Counted from the first letter of the stretch, positions 24,491 to 33,339 are shown. The stretch: 51,487 bases of DNA from JBHIFB01 sp046760905 (GCA_046760905.1 JBHIFB010000003.1:1-51487), one strand, 5' to 3'. Notes: generated by a model not told the origin, from the sequence alone. Made by a program: numbers and translations.

Positions 24491-25759
24491 GTGGATAAAT
24501 TCATCATTGAGGGTGGAAAGACGCTCGAGGGGCAGGTGGCCGTATCCGGTTCTAAGAACTCCTGCCTGCCGATAATGGCAGCCAGCTTACTTACGCGTGG
24601 GGAGACTGTCATTGAAAATGTTCCTGCACTGCGGGATGTATACACAATGGCCCGCGTGCTCGAGAATCTGGGCGTTAAAGTCTCGATTGGGAAAGGCCGG
24701 GCCAGCATCACAACCACGGATTACACGGGATTCATTGCACCATACGAATTGGTGAGAACCATGCGTGCCTCGTATTATGTGCTGGGGCCCCTTCTGGCTG
24801 TAATGAGAAAGGCCAGGGTCTCTTTGCCGGGAGGATGTACGATCGGGGCTCGTCCGGTGAATCTTCACATCGATGGATTGAGGGCTTTGGGTGCACGTAT
24901 CGATATCGTGCATGGATTCATCGATGCGAGCGCAGATAAGCTCGCGGGAACGAAAATAAACCTTAGCGGACAGAAGGGGTCTAGCGTAGGGGCAACCATC
25001 AATGTTATGATGGCGGCCACTCTTGCTGAAGGTGTGACTACCATAGAAGGTGCGGCAATGGAACCGGAAGTAGTCGACGTGGCAGGTTTCATCAGGGCTA
25101 TGGGCGGTGATATAGAGGGCGACGGCACCCCTGTCATAACCATCAAAGGTAAGGAGAGTCTGAAACCGGCTCGCTACAAGATAATACCCGATAGAATCGA
25201 GGCCGGGACTCTGGCAGTTGTGGTTGCAATGGTCGGGGGCGATGTCCTTGTTGAAAGCTGTGATCCTGCGCATCTCGCCTATACTCTGGATACTCTGAGC
25301 CGGATAGGGGCCCGGATCGAGACGAGAAGCGATGCGTTTCATATAATGAGCGATGGCGCGAGACGGCTCGAGTGTTTCTCCGTAGAAGCGGCACCGTATC
25401 CAGGCTTCCCAACCGATATGCAGGCACAGTTCATGGCGATGGCGACCCTGATTCGAGGCGTGAGCGTGATCAAGGAATCTATTTTTGAAAATAGGTTCCT
25501 CCATGCGGTGGAACTTGCCCGAATGGGGGCGGACATCACACTCGAAGGATCTGTGGCGCGAGTCAGCGGGGTGGAGAAATTGAGCGGAGCACCTGTTATG
25601 GCATCGGATCTAAGGGCTAGTGCCGCTCTGGTTCTGGCTGGACTGGCCGCTGAGGGAGAGACCCATGTGTACAGAATATATCATCTGGACAGGGGATATG
25701 AGTCTCTGGAGAAAAAGCTCCGCAGTCTGGGTGCCGTGTGTGAGAGGATAACAGATTAG
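24491..25759 (+). CDS. murA: UDP-N-acetylglucosamine 1-carboxyvinyltransferase
   Basis: First committed step of peptidoglycan synthesis: adds enolpyruvate from PEP to UDP-GlcNAc. 422 residues. From GTG 24491 the protein begins MDKFIIEGGKTL and places catalytic K22-N23 in SGSKNS exactly as in E. coli numbering, with C116 in GGCTIGARPV, the fosfomycin-target Cys. Downstream R and D residues of the active site are also present (ASDLRASAALV). GGAG lies 9 nt before this GTG. A TTG at 24473 would add six residues and is less likely. Last gene of the rpmE cluster. Confidence 0.96.
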   Translation: MDKFIIEGGKTLEGQVAVSGSKNSCLPIMAASLLTRGETVIENVPALRDVYTMARVLENLGVKVSIGKGRASITTTDYTGFIAPYELVRTMRASYYVLGPLLAVMRKARVSLPGGCTIGARPVNLHIDGLRALGARIDIVHGFIDASADKLAGTKINLSGQKGSSVGATINVMMAATLAEGVTTIEGAAMEPEVVDVAGFIRAMGGDIEGDGTPVITIKGKESLKPARYKIIPDRIEAGTLAVVVAMVGGDVLVESCDPAHLAYTLDTLSRIGARIETRSDAFHIMSDGARRLECFSVEAAPYPGFPTDMQAQFMAMATLIRGVSVIKESIFENRFLHAVELARMGADITLEGSVARVSGVEKLSGAPVMASDLRASAALVLAGLAAEGETHVYRIYHLDRGYESLEKKLRSLGAVCERITD

Positions 25760-25883
25760 GATGCGGGAGTCCTGGTCGTCGCATTGATTTTTCCAGGGAA
25801 GAATAGTTGAAGTTTGTAGTATATTAAAGATATGGATGACAAATTCTTAGGAAAATGGGGAAATGCTTACCGGCTAATTCATC

Positions 25884-25912
25884 TTGCAAAAAACAGGGTG
25901 AAAAATTATTTT
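25884..25912 (+). promoter_or_regulatory. Weak candidate promoter for the outer-membrane barrel gene
   Basis: TTGCAA (25884-25889), 17 bp, TATTTT (25907-25912): each hexamer matches consensus at four of six positions. It lies in an AT-rich stretch of the 244-bp gap between murA and the barrel gene. No sigma-54 type GG-N10-GC was found here. Confidence 0.3.
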
Positions 25913-26003
25913 TGTTAAAAATACACGGATCTCAATACGAAGGGAGGTGATACGTAGAGAGAACCTGAACCGAGGGATACATACTTCCATGGAGGGAAAG
26001 AAA

Positions 26004-26603
26004 ATGAGAAAAGCATTGGTAGTGGTAATCTTCTTTTCGATGTTTGTTTTCAGCAGCACCGGTTTTTCGCAGATAGTGGAAAAGACTTCCGATCTTTCAG
26101 CCTACGTCGGTATCTTGAGTTCTCTCGAAGCCGATGTGAAAATTCAATTTGAAGGACAACAAGAGCAAACAGGTAAGGATGAAGGTGAAACCGAGCTCAT
26201 GTTCGGGGCAAGGTACAACTACAACGTAGACACGAACAATGCTCTTGAGGGCACAATTGGTTTCATGTTCCCCGAGAAGCAGAAAGTTTATCTCTACCAT
26301 GTGAACTACAAGTATAACATCACACTCAGCAATGAGATGGTTGTGCCTTTTGTGACTGGTGGTGTCGGAGCGATCACAATCTCTCCTGATGAAGGGGAGA
26401 GCAGTACCAACTTGTCATTCAATTTCGGTGGCGGACTGGGCTATTTCGTTGGCGAGAACCTGGCGATCAGGGTCGATGTGCGGGACATCATCATGAAGAG
26501 GGGCGATCAGGACATTGAGATCCAGGGTGCCCAGGGTACTATAGAAGGTTACACGGTACAGAACATTGAAGCTACTGGAGGAATTACCTACTATTTCATT
26601 TGA
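26004..26603 (+). CDS. Small outer-membrane beta-barrel protein
   Basis: 199 residues. A cleavable signal peptide (MRKALVVVIFFSMFVFSS, cleavage near GFSQ) is followed by alternating amphipathic strands with short turns. It ends TGGITYYFI, an aromatic-rich terminal strand typical of proteins inserted by BamA. The size suits an 8-stranded OmpA/OmpX-like barrel without a peptidoglycan domain. Function unknown. ATG 26004 is chosen because GGAGGG (25991-25996) is 7 nt upstream. Upstream in-frame GTG 25947 and ATG 25989 would add a polar leader before the signal. It is a single-gene unit with its own terminator. Confidence 0.8.
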   Translation: MRKALVVVIFFSMFVFSSTGFSQIVEKTSDLSAYVGILSSLEADVKIQFEGQQEQTGKDEGETELMFGARYNYNVDTNNALEGTIGFMFPEKQKVYLYHVNYKYNITLSNEMVVPFVTGGVGAITISPDEGESSTNLSFNFGGGLGYFVGENLAIRVDVRDIIMKRGDQDIEIQGAQGTIEGYTVQNIEATGGITYYFI

Positions 26604-26630
26604 ACTTAGAGAGAAAACCTCGTCACAGGG

Positions 26631-26661
26631 AAATCCCGTTCCCGCCGGGGAACGGGATTTT
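26631..26661 (+). terminator. Strong intrinsic terminator
   Basis: A perfect 13-bp stem, AAATCCCGTTCCC (26631-26643) with GGGAACGGGATTT (26648-26660), has a 4-nt loop followed by T's. It ends the barrel gene, and its position between convergent genes may also help stop minus-strand transcription. Confidence 0.93.
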
Positions 26662-26702
26662 GTGTACTGCCGGAACAACAACCTTTGATTTCTGAGGCTG
26701 AT

Positions 26703-27338
26703 TCAATCCCTGCTGCCTAGGGATTCTTTTGCCGTCTTGAGAAGTTCCTCGAGCAACCTGCTGAATTTATCCGTGAGCTGGGCTCTTTCGGAGCTTCCAT
26801 CCCCTCCAAACTTATTGACGAAGATACCGTCACCCGTTCTCTCAAGGAATGTGATTGATCGCTCACCGGAAATTCCTTTTCGTATGATTCCTTCGAAGAG
26901 TGATCGACAGCCCTTCAAACCGAGAGATTTTACCACGAGCTCCCAGAACTTATCGAGCATCGAGAAATAGAATGTAGCTTCCTTTTTCCTCGACAGGTAG
27001 GATAGGAGTTCACCAGCATCAAAAGGTTTTATGACGATTCCGTTTACGTCAGCACCAAGAGCCTTCTCAGCCAGCTCTTCTATTGAAAAGGCGGTCATGA
27101 GGATTATGAAAGCATCCCGCTTCAGCTTCCTGATCCTTGTAGCTGTCTCGATGCCATCTATTCCGGGCATCTTAACATCCATGAGGATAACATCAAATTC
27201 ACTCTCACCGATCTTATCGAGAGCGATATATCCATCTTCTGCGGTGGTCACAGAACACCCGAGTTGCGTGAGCAGTTCCTCGAGGGAATCCCTTATCTGG
27301 GGGTTGTCATCGACTACGAGAATGCTACTGTATGTCAC
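26703..27338 (-). CDS. Response regulator with an unrecognised C-terminal output domain
   Basis: 211 residues. The receiver domain (1-118) is complete: acidic pocket D10-D11, phospho-acceptor D54 in ILMDVKMPG, switch T82 and K104 in VIKPF. The C-terminal 85 residues (from FYFSMLDKFWELVVKS through IRKGISGERSITFL to a final amphipathic helix) are not a DNA-binding, GGDEF or AAA+ domain that I recognise. It may be a protein-interaction module. It overlaps the kinase gene by 14 bp, so the pair is translated together and D54 is the likely target of that kinase. Confidence 0.85.
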   Translation of the reverse strand: MTYSSILVVDDNPQIRDSLEELLTQLGCSVTTAEDGYIALDKIGESEFDVILMDVKMPGIDGIETATRIRKLKRDAFIILMTAFSIEELAEKALGADVNGIVIKPFDAGELLSYLSRKKEATFYFSMLDKFWELVVKSLGLKGCRSLFEGIIRKGISGERSITFLERTGDGIFVNKFGGDGSSERAQLTDKFSRLLEELLKTAKESLGSRD

Positions 27339-28515
27339 TGTTAAAACCCTTTTCTATCGGAAGCGTGATGGCGAAACAGGTTTCTCCTGCTCTGCCGCTT
27401 TTCAGAGAGACGGTTCCGCCATGCTTCCCGACTATAGAGCGGCAAAGAGGGAGACCCAGACCAACACGACCGGCCTTCGTTGAATAGAACGGTTCAAAGA
27501 TCAGGTTTATCCGTTCCTCACAAACGCCTTCGCCGGTATCAGTAACTGTGATCTCTGCTAGATTCTGATTTCCTCCGTTTCCTGTTTGCAGCAATCTGAG
27601 GGTCACGGCTACCTTACCTTCATCTCTGATTGATTCGAGACCGTTTATTATGAGATTGTATATTGCTTGAGTGATTTGCTCCTCATCTCCTTTAACGAAG
27701 ACGGGCTTTCTGGTGAGAGATTTGATGCTCACGCTCTCACTCGCCGGACACCTCATCACGGCCTTCCTTATGGCTTCTGTGGCGGAGAAGAGATCATTCG
27801 ATTTGAAATCGTGCATATCGAACCCTAAGACGCTCTCTATGATCCTGTTACAGCGTCTGACCTGGTCTTTTATCCTGCCTGTCCACTTATTTACATCGTC
27901 CTTCTTTTCCCCTATCTTTGTCTCGAGTATGGAGGCGCAGTTTTCTATGACTCCCAGGGGATTCCGGAGTTCATGGGAGAGACTGAGCGAAAGCTTGCCG
28001 AGAATGGCGAGTTTCTCGGAGCTTTTCAGTTTCTCCCGTGTCGAGCTGAGCTCCCTGTTTATCCTGTTCAAATCTTCTATCATGATGAGCATTGCTGCCT
28101 GGTCTTTCGTGATTTCCTCTACCTTCTGCACCAGTTCTTCGCGCGACCTTCTCAGGTCTGCTGTCTGTTCCTCGATCTCCGCTTCAAGTGAAGACGCTCT
28201 CATCTTTAGTTCTTTCGATTCCTCTCGCAGTGATGAGATGACGTCGCGATAAGCTTCCCAATAGCTGTTGAGAATTGTTCTGAGAAGATTTGTAGCTAGT
28301 AAGTTGATACGTGAGAAGTCTTTCTCGACCATCTCACCCATAGAGAGGTAATTGTTGAAAGCCTCTGAATGGAGCTCCAGGATCTTGTCAAGAGAAACAC
28401 CTCTCCTCATCAATCTGTAGCCCAGTAGCGATGCCAGTTTCAGCTGCTTGGGGTCGCCTTCGAGAACATTCGAGAATACACGTGCATAGAGGATCCGCTC
28501 CTGCTTCTGGATCAA
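27325..28515 (-). CDS. Sensor histidine kinase with RsbU_N-like N-terminal domain
   Basis: 396 residues, no membrane segment. The N-terminal helical domain (1-95; ASLLGYRLMRRGVSLDKILELHSEA) resembles the RsbU/RsbRD N-terminal partner-binding fold, by my reading only. A coiled coil (95-170) leads to the HisKA domain with phospho-acceptor H181 in SLSHELRNPLG. The HATPase domain follows, with N box IYNLIINGLES, G1 box DTGEGV (326-331) and G2 box VGLGLPL. It is cytosolic, so the input probably comes from a partner, most simply the PAS protein encoded just upstream (4-bp overlap). Confidence 0.9.
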   Translation of the reverse strand: MIQKQERILYARVFSNVLEGDPKQLKLASLLGYRLMRRGVSLDKILELHSEAFNNYLSMGEMVEKDFSRINLLATNLLRTILNSYWEAYRDVISSLREESKELKMRASSLEAEIEEQTADLRRSREELVQKVEEITKDQAAMLIMIEDLNRINRELSSTREKLKSSEKLAILGKLSLSLSHELRNPLGVIENCASILETKIGEKKDDVNKWTGRIKDQVRRCNRIIESVLGFDMHDFKSNDLFSATEAIRKAVMRCPASESVSIKSLTRKPVFVKGDEEQITQAIYNLIINGLESIRDEGKVAVTLRLLQTGNGGNQNLAEITVTDTGEGVCEERINLIFEPFYSTKAGRVGLGLPLCRSIVGKHGGTVSLKSGRAGETCFAITLPIEKGFNSDIQ

Positions 28516-29762
28516 GTTTCCCCTCCGCCTGTTCTCTCGAGCTGTCTCAGGAGTTCTTTGATCCTAAGCTCCCTGTCAGTCGATGCCTTCCTGAACCTCT
28601 CAAGGAGCTCCATCTTCTTCTTGAGCTCTTCCTCTATTCTCTTCTTATCAGTGATATCCCTTGCGATCCCAATTATACCGCTTCGCTTCTTTTGATTGTG
28701 GAGAGGATTGCACCTGAATGAAGCCGTGATATAGCTGCCTGACGCTGAAAACATCCTGGCCTCGAACTCAACGGTCTTTCCATTCAGAACTTTCTCCATC
28801 TCCTTTGAATACAGGTCCCTGTCCAGCTCATGTATGAGAGTCTCCAGAGATTTTCCTCTGAGGTATTCACTTGAAAAACCCGTAAGCTCCCTGAGCCGCC
28901 TGTTAACAGATTCGAGCTTTCCACCGTCATCCATGATGAAGATGAAATCGGCTGCCTCTTCGAAGATCTCTTCATAGCGCTGACTGGCCGATCTCAGCTC
29001 CTGCTTAAGGCTTTCGCGTTCCGAGACATCATGCATCCTTGACCAGAGTCCAAGTACCTCCCCGTTTGTTCCCTTTACGAATTTCTCCTCGACCTCGATG
29101 ACCTTTTCATCTCCACTCTTGGAGGGAATCACCACCATATACTTAACATTCTCGAAGGAGCCGGTTTCCTGGGAGTCTGTCTTGATCACCTCGCACACGG
29201 GGTTTTTGATCATGAGGCTGGGACCTTTCTGTTTCCATTCTTCATCGGTGTATCCCAGAACCCGCTCGATCGACTGGCTTATGTAGAGGAGCCGGCCGTC
29301 ACGATCATATATGCAGATTATATCGTCGCTATACTCGCTACTGAGAATCTCTCCGATTCTCATTAAATCAGTTTGCTGGAAAGGCGATTCTGACTCGAGC
29401 ATGAAACTCAGCATCGCATCCATTGAATCCTCGAGTTCGCAGATAGCCCCTACAAGGAGATGTGGCATTCCATCGAGTTCCCTCTCAAGCATCGTAATTA
29501 TTTCCTTCTTTATAGCGAGCATTATCCTGTGAATCGTTCCAAGAGAGGGGAGCTCTGGAAGATCCCAGCTCAGCCGACACTTTTCATCAGTTACAACCTT
29601 TTTTCCAGAAAGAAGCATTGTCGTGAGGCATGAAAGGAATGCGTTGATGAGAGATGACAGTGGAAGACCTTGGGGAACCGAATCCCCGATCGTCTTCATC
29701 ACGCCTTTCTCGAGACTGTGTTTTCGGTTTCTGATGAGGTGGATCAACTTGTTCGCGGACAT
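28512..29762 (-). CDS. Double-PAS sensor protein without a kinase domain
   Basis: 416 residues. The N-terminal helical region (1-130; LIHLIRNRKHSLEKGV) may be another RsbRD-like module. Two PAS domains follow, about 135-250 (ICIYDRDGRLLYISQSIERVLGY) and 260-375 (FIMDDGGKLESVNRRLRELTG), the second ending in the usual RDITDKKRIEEEL. A coiled-coil tail ends the protein; there is no HisKA or ATPase domain and no frameshift is needed. ATG 29762 has GGGAGGGGG 7 nt upstream; the in-frame start at 29843 would lie upstream of the inferred transcription start. First gene of a three-gene unit under a sigma-54-type promoter. Confidence 0.85.
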   Translation of the reverse strand: MSANKLIHLIRNRKHSLEKGVMKTIGDSVPQGLPLSSLINAFLSCLTTMLLSGKKVVTDEKCRLSWDLPELPSLGTIHRIMLAIKKEIITMLERELDGMPHLLVGAICELEDSMDAMLSFMLESESPFQQTDLMRIGEILSSEYSDDIICIYDRDGRLLYISQSIERVLGYTDEEWKQKGPSLMIKNPVCEVIKTDSQETGSFENVKYMVVIPSKSGDEKVIEVEEKFVKGTNGEVLGLWSRMHDVSERESLKQELRSASQRYEEIFEEAADFIFIMDDGGKLESVNRRLRELTGFSSEYLRGKSLETLIHELDRDLYSKEMEKVLNGKTVEFEARMFSASGSYITASFRCNPLHNQKKRSGIIGIARDITDKKRIEEELKKKMELLERFRKASTDRELRIKELLRQLERTGGGET

Positions 29763-29817
29763 GCTAATTCCCCCTCCCGAACGGATCGAAGCCCTAGGTA
29801 CCCGAACTTTTGAAATT

Positions 29818-29833
29818 TGCAAAATATATGCCA
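29818..29833 (-). promoter_or_regulatory. Sigma-54 promoter of the PAS/kinase/regulator operon
   Basis: Read on the minus strand: TGGCATATATTTTGCA. GG (29832-29831) and GC (29820-29819) are exactly 10 bp apart, and the sequence agrees with the known -24/-12 consensus TGGCACG-N4-TTGCA except at two positions of the first block. The predicted start near 29807 gives a leader of about 45 nt with a strong ribosome site. Seen directly; function inferred. Confidence 0.75.
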
Positions 29834-29860
29834 TCGAGATCATAAAAAAAGCCTGCCGCG

Positions 29861-29883
29861 ACCGAAACGGATAAATAATCGGT
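29861..29883. promoter_or_regulatory. Inverted repeat between the two sigma-54 promoters
   Basis: ACCGA (29861-29865) and TCGGT (29879-29883) form a spaced dyad between the divergent -24 elements. It could be a site for an enhancer-binding protein shared by both promoters, but 5-bp arms are short enough to arise by chance. Confidence 0.2.
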
Positions 29884-29895
29884 GACCCTCGACGA

Positions 29896-29911
29896 AGGCA
29901 TGAAAATTGCT
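29896..29911 (+). promoter_or_regulatory. Sigma-54 promoter of the REC-GGDEF operon
   Basis: AGGCATGAAAATTGCT: GG (29897-29898), 10 bp, GC (29909-29910). Apart from the first A it matches TGGCAYG-N4-TTGCW at every position. The predicted start is near 29922, the ribosome site is at 29947-29953, and the start codon is at 29964. Confidence 0.78.
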
Positions 29912-29963
29912 ATTTCCATAGTAGTTCAATCTCTGTAAAAAATCGTAGGAGGGACCATATACC

Positions 29964-30893
29964 GTGAAGAAGACAGTGCTAATTGTAGATGATGAACCCC
30001 ACGTGATCCAGTCGATCAGGGCCGAGCTGGAATCCAATGGTTTCAGAGTTGTCGTTTCAACAAACGGGAAAAGTGCCCTCGATCTTGCCAAGAAGGTTAG
30101 ACCGGACCTGATACTTCTGGATATCCTGATGCCGAAGCTCTCGGGATTGGAGGTGTGTTCGAAGCTGAGGGAAGACTTCCTCACTGCCAGGATACCGATC
30201 GTTATCCTCACGGTTTTAAATGATACAAGGAAAAAAGTGATTGCCATAGATGGCGGGGCTGATGATTTCCTCACCAAGCCTTTCGACCCGGAAGAGGTTG
30301 TGGCGAGAATCAGGATGATAATCCGCAGGACAGAGACGAATCTCGGTTCCAATCCTCTGACGAGGCTGCCAGGCAATACGGAGATATACCGGGAGATAGA
30401 AATCAGGCTCAAATCGAGGAGGAAATTCGCGATGGCCTACCTCGACATAGATAACTTCAAAGCATTCGATGATATGTATGGATATGAGAAAGGGGACAAG
30501 GTTATTATCGAGACAGGGCTCATGGTACAGAGTGTCGTCGCCAGGCACGGGAATAAGAAAGATTTCATTGGCCATATCGGAGGAGATGATTTCGTTATAA
30601 TAACCACGCCTTCAAGAATCGAACAGATCTGCAAAGCCCTCATAGCCAGATTCGATGAGACGGTACCTACATTTTACAATAATGAGGACAGGAAGCGGGG
30701 TTACATCGAGTGTGAAGACAGGAGGGGGAATCTAAACCGGTTCCCGTTGCTCACTCTTTCCATTGGGGTTGTAACCAATGCCAGAAGGAAGCTCGTTTCT
30801 CATATACAGGTGGCTGAGATCGCGACAGAGATGAAGAACTACGCAAAGACCTTCAAGGGAAGCTCGTACAAAGTCGATAGGAGAAGGGAGTAA
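29964..30893 (+). CDS. Response regulator diguanylate cyclase (REC-GGDEF)
   Basis: 309 residues. Receiver domain 1-120 with D9-D10, acceptor D53 in ILLDILMPK, T83 and K105 in LTKPFDPE. The GGDEF domain (130-305) has DIDNFKAFDD and the active-site loop GGDDF (206-210), a variant of GGDEF in which Glu becomes Asp; such variants are often active. No RxxD inhibitory site lies just before the loop. It is expected to make c-di-GMP when phosphorylated, linking to the PilZ protein at 7155 and to the pilus. The start is GTG 29964, with AGGAGGG 10 nt upstream. First gene of the operon leading to pilB. Confidence 0.9.
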   Translation: MKKTVLIVDDEPHVIQSIRAELESNGFRVVVSTNGKSALDLAKKVRPDLILLDILMPKLSGLEVCSKLREDFLTARIPIVILTVLNDTRKKVIAIDGGADDFLTKPFDPEEVVARIRMIIRRTETNLGSNPLTRLPGNTEIYREIEIRLKSRRKFAMAYLDIDNFKAFDDMYGYEKGDKVIIETGLMVQSVVARHGNKKDFIGHIGGDDFVIITTPSRIEQICKALIARFDETVPTFYNNEDRKRGYIECEDRRGNLNRFPLLTLSIGVVTNARRKLVSHIQVAEIATEMKNYAKTFKGSSYKVDRRRE

Positions 30894-30896
30894 ACG

Positions 30897-32942
30897 GTGC
30901 CAGTAAAGAGAAGGAGAAGGAGCCATAAGAGCACGGTCCATGCAGTGAGTTCTCCATCAGGTGAATCCCTCGCTGTCTATGGCTCATTCAGCTGTAACAG
31001 AGGAGACAGGATTGTCGCCCTTGATCGGGCAGGAGTTAAGATCCTTGGGCTCCCGGAATGTGCCGAGTATCGTGGACTTCATTTCAAAGATGTGTTTGGC
31101 GTTCGACCTTCGGAGAGGGAGAGGATACTCCGCTCGATGAAAGACGACTCAGGGCGATTCCTCGGTGAAGTGGCCATCTCCAGGCCTGATGGCAGTACGG
31201 GTGTCCTTCTTCTCAACGAGGTCTTCAAGAAGAGTGAGGATCAAATGGAGGGGGGTTCGGAGGGAACGTTCATCGATGTTACATCCGAAAGGAAGTGGGA
31301 AAAGGAGCTCTTTAACATAGCAAGAAACCTCGGTGGAACTCTTGATGAAGGGCAGATCATAGATAGGATTGCCCTTGACCTATCGCGTGTGACCGGCTTT
31401 GGCATTTGTTCTGTAGTGCTTTTTGACGAGGATGGAATAAAGATCCACACAAGGTCTCCTGTGAAGCTTGGAAAGGGAGTGCAGGAAGATCTCTCGAAGC
31501 AGATTTCCAATGGGATTGGAATATATCTCGAATATACAATGGAATCCTCAGATATGAAATTCGAAATAAAAATGTTGCCAGATATGCAGTCACTCGGCGT
31601 GAAAGGGAAGAAAAAGATAAGAACCCACCACATCATACCTCTTCTCGTTGGCTCTCAGATGGCTGGAATCGTACATCTCGGAAGTTTCACTCCGATTCTG
31701 CTCACCGAGAGGGACAAGGCGTCTCTGCTAACATGCTCATCCCCGATGGCCTTCGCTCTGCATAACGCCCGTTCCTTTGAAAAACAGAAAAAGCTCAATC
31801 AGATGAAGAGCGAATTTATCTCCAACGTCTCTCACGCTCTGAGAACACCCATGGCCACGATGAAGCAATGTATTTCACTCCTTTCGAGGGAAAGGGGAGG
31901 TCCGCTCACAAATATTCAGAGAAACTTCCTTGGAATGATTGAGGAGAATGTCGACAGGTTAACCGGGGTACTGAACAATCTTTTAGATCTTTCTAAGATC
32001 GAGCACGGTTCGATGGAGCTTAACAGAACCGAGACGGATATGGTTCTTCTGGTGAAATCCATCATTCGAAGCTTCGATCCCTTGATTAGAAGCAAGGGGA
32101 TAACATTCAGCTTCTCAACCAAACAATCTTCAATAAGTGCCTTTGTGGACGGCGAGATAATGCGCCAGATCATAGAAGGGCTACTGAGCAATGCGATAAA
32201 ATTCACCCCGCGCAAGAAGAGAATCGTACTCAAACTATCGACGAGTGCTAAAAGGGTTATGGTCTGTGTGAAAGATGAAGGCTGCGGGATGAGCAGGGAA
32301 AATCTAACGATGGTCTTCGATAAATACAGATCCTTCCAGAAGGGGATAAAGGCGGGTGTGAGAGGCACTGGCCTTGGACTGGCTCTCACGAAAGAGCTGG
32401 TCGAGCTTCACGGCGGGAAGATATGGATCGAGAGCGCTCCCAGGAAGGGCACGGAGGTAAGTTTCGTGATCCCGAGAATGCCATTTGCTTCAATAGTTCA
32501 GGAGAAGGTAAATCGATCGATGCAGCTTTGCAGGATCAAAGGTGAGGGGCTGATTCTCTTTTTGTACATTGCGAATCTTGATGGTCCCCCTCCCAGCTCT
32601 TCAAGGATCAGGAAGTTGAAAGAGCGGTTGAGCGACTACCTGGGTCCTGTCCTAGGCACGATCGAGGGTCAGATGATTATAGACGAGGAGGAGGAGAGGG
32701 TGGCGGTTCTGGCCCCCATAAAGAAGAGGAACAAGGAGAGCATAGAGAGAGCAGTCAGGAGTAGCTTCAAGGAACTGCTGCAGGAGGCAAAATCAGACGG
32801 CAATTCACTTTTTTCCTGGGCCTGTTATCCCGATGAGGGTGAGACTTTCTCTGAGCTTCTGGAAGCCCTGCTGGTCAGTGCCGGGATCGCCGGCAAGGAG
32901 ATTCACCTGAAGAAGAGAGGGGGCGATAAAAATGGAAGATGA
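30897..32942 (+). CDS. Cytosolic sensor histidine kinase (PAS-GAF-HisKA-HATPase) with degenerate GGDEF-like tail
   Basis: 681 residues with a basic N-terminus and no membrane segments. A PAS-like region (35-130) and a GAF-like domain (140-295) are followed by HisKA, with H313 in SNVSHALRTPMA. The HATPase domain has N box EGLLSNAIKFTP, DEGCG (460-464) and GTGLGLAL (490-497). The last 130 residues (540-670) have the strand/helix rhythm of a GGDEF domain, for example ILFLYIANLDG and FSWACYPDEGETFSELLEAL, but no GGDEF motif, so it is probably an inactive or binding-only relic. GTG 30897 has GGGAG 6 nt upstream. Likely partners are the three regulators in the same operon. Confidence 0.87.
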   Translation: MPVKRRRRSHKSTVHAVSSPSGESLAVYGSFSCNRGDRIVALDRAGVKILGLPECAEYRGLHFKDVFGVRPSERERILRSMKDDSGRFLGEVAISRPDGSTGVLLLNEVFKKSEDQMEGGSEGTFIDVTSERKWEKELFNIARNLGGTLDEGQIIDRIALDLSRVTGFGICSVVLFDEDGIKIHTRSPVKLGKGVQEDLSKQISNGIGIYLEYTMESSDMKFEIKMLPDMQSLGVKGKKKIRTHHIIPLLVGSQMAGIVHLGSFTPILLTERDKASLLTCSSPMAFALHNARSFEKQKKLNQMKSEFISNVSHALRTPMATMKQCISLLSRERGGPLTNIQRNFLGMIEENVDRLTGVLNNLLDLSKIEHGSMELNRTETDMVLLVKSIIRSFDPLIRSKGITFSFSTKQSSISAFVDGEIMRQIIEGLLSNAIKFTPRKKRIVLKLSTSAKRVMVCVKDEGCGMSRENLTMVFDKYRSFQKGIKAGVRGTGLGLALTKELVELHGGKIWIESAPRKGTEVSFVIPRMPFASIVQEKVNRSMQLCRIKGEGLILFLYIANLDGPPPSSSRIRKLKERLSDYLGPVLGTIEGQMIIDEEEERVAVLAPIKKRNKESIERAVRSSFKELLQEAKSDGNSLFSWACYPDEGETFSELLEALLVSAGIAGKEIHLKKRGGDKNGR

Positions 32943-33339
32943 GGGAATGAAGGGGAAAAAACTCCTCGTCGTGGAGGATGAAGCCGACCTCCGAGAAGCA
33001 ATAAAGTTCGATTTAGAAATGTCAGGATATGAGGTCTATTCGGCTGAGGATGGAATCAAAGGTCTGAAACTGGCAAGAGAGAAGAAACCGGACCTTTTGA
33101 TCCTTGATCTGCTCCTTCCGCGGATGGATGGTTACCGGGTGTGCAGGATGCTTAAGGTCGACGAAGAGACCGGAAAGCTACCGATAATCATGCTCACGGC
33201 CAAGGCCGGCAAGCAGGATGAAAAGTTGGGATTGGAATCCGGGGCCGATCTTTACATGACGAAACCATTCGAGCCAGAGAAACTCCTGGAGAATGTCAAA
33301 CTTTTAATACAGAGGACACTAAAAGAGAGGAAAAATTGA
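32932..33339 (+). CDS. Single-domain response regulator
   Basis: 135 residues: receiver domain only, with E15-D16, acceptor D59 in LILDLLLPRMDGYRV, T89 and K111 in MTKPFEPE. No output domain is present, so it acts as a CheY-like or phosphorelay protein. It overlaps the kinase gene by 11 bp, arguing for coupled synthesis. It is similar in layout to the next gene (shared LPRxDGY and MLTAKAG), so the pair probably arose by duplication. Confidence 0.92.
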   Translation: MEDEGMKGKKLLVVEDEADLREAIKFDLEMSGYEVYSAEDGIKGLKLAREKKPDLLILDLLLPRMDGYRVCRMLKVDEETGKLPIIMLTAKAGKQDEKLGLESGADLYMTKPFEPEKLLENVKLLIQRTLKERKN

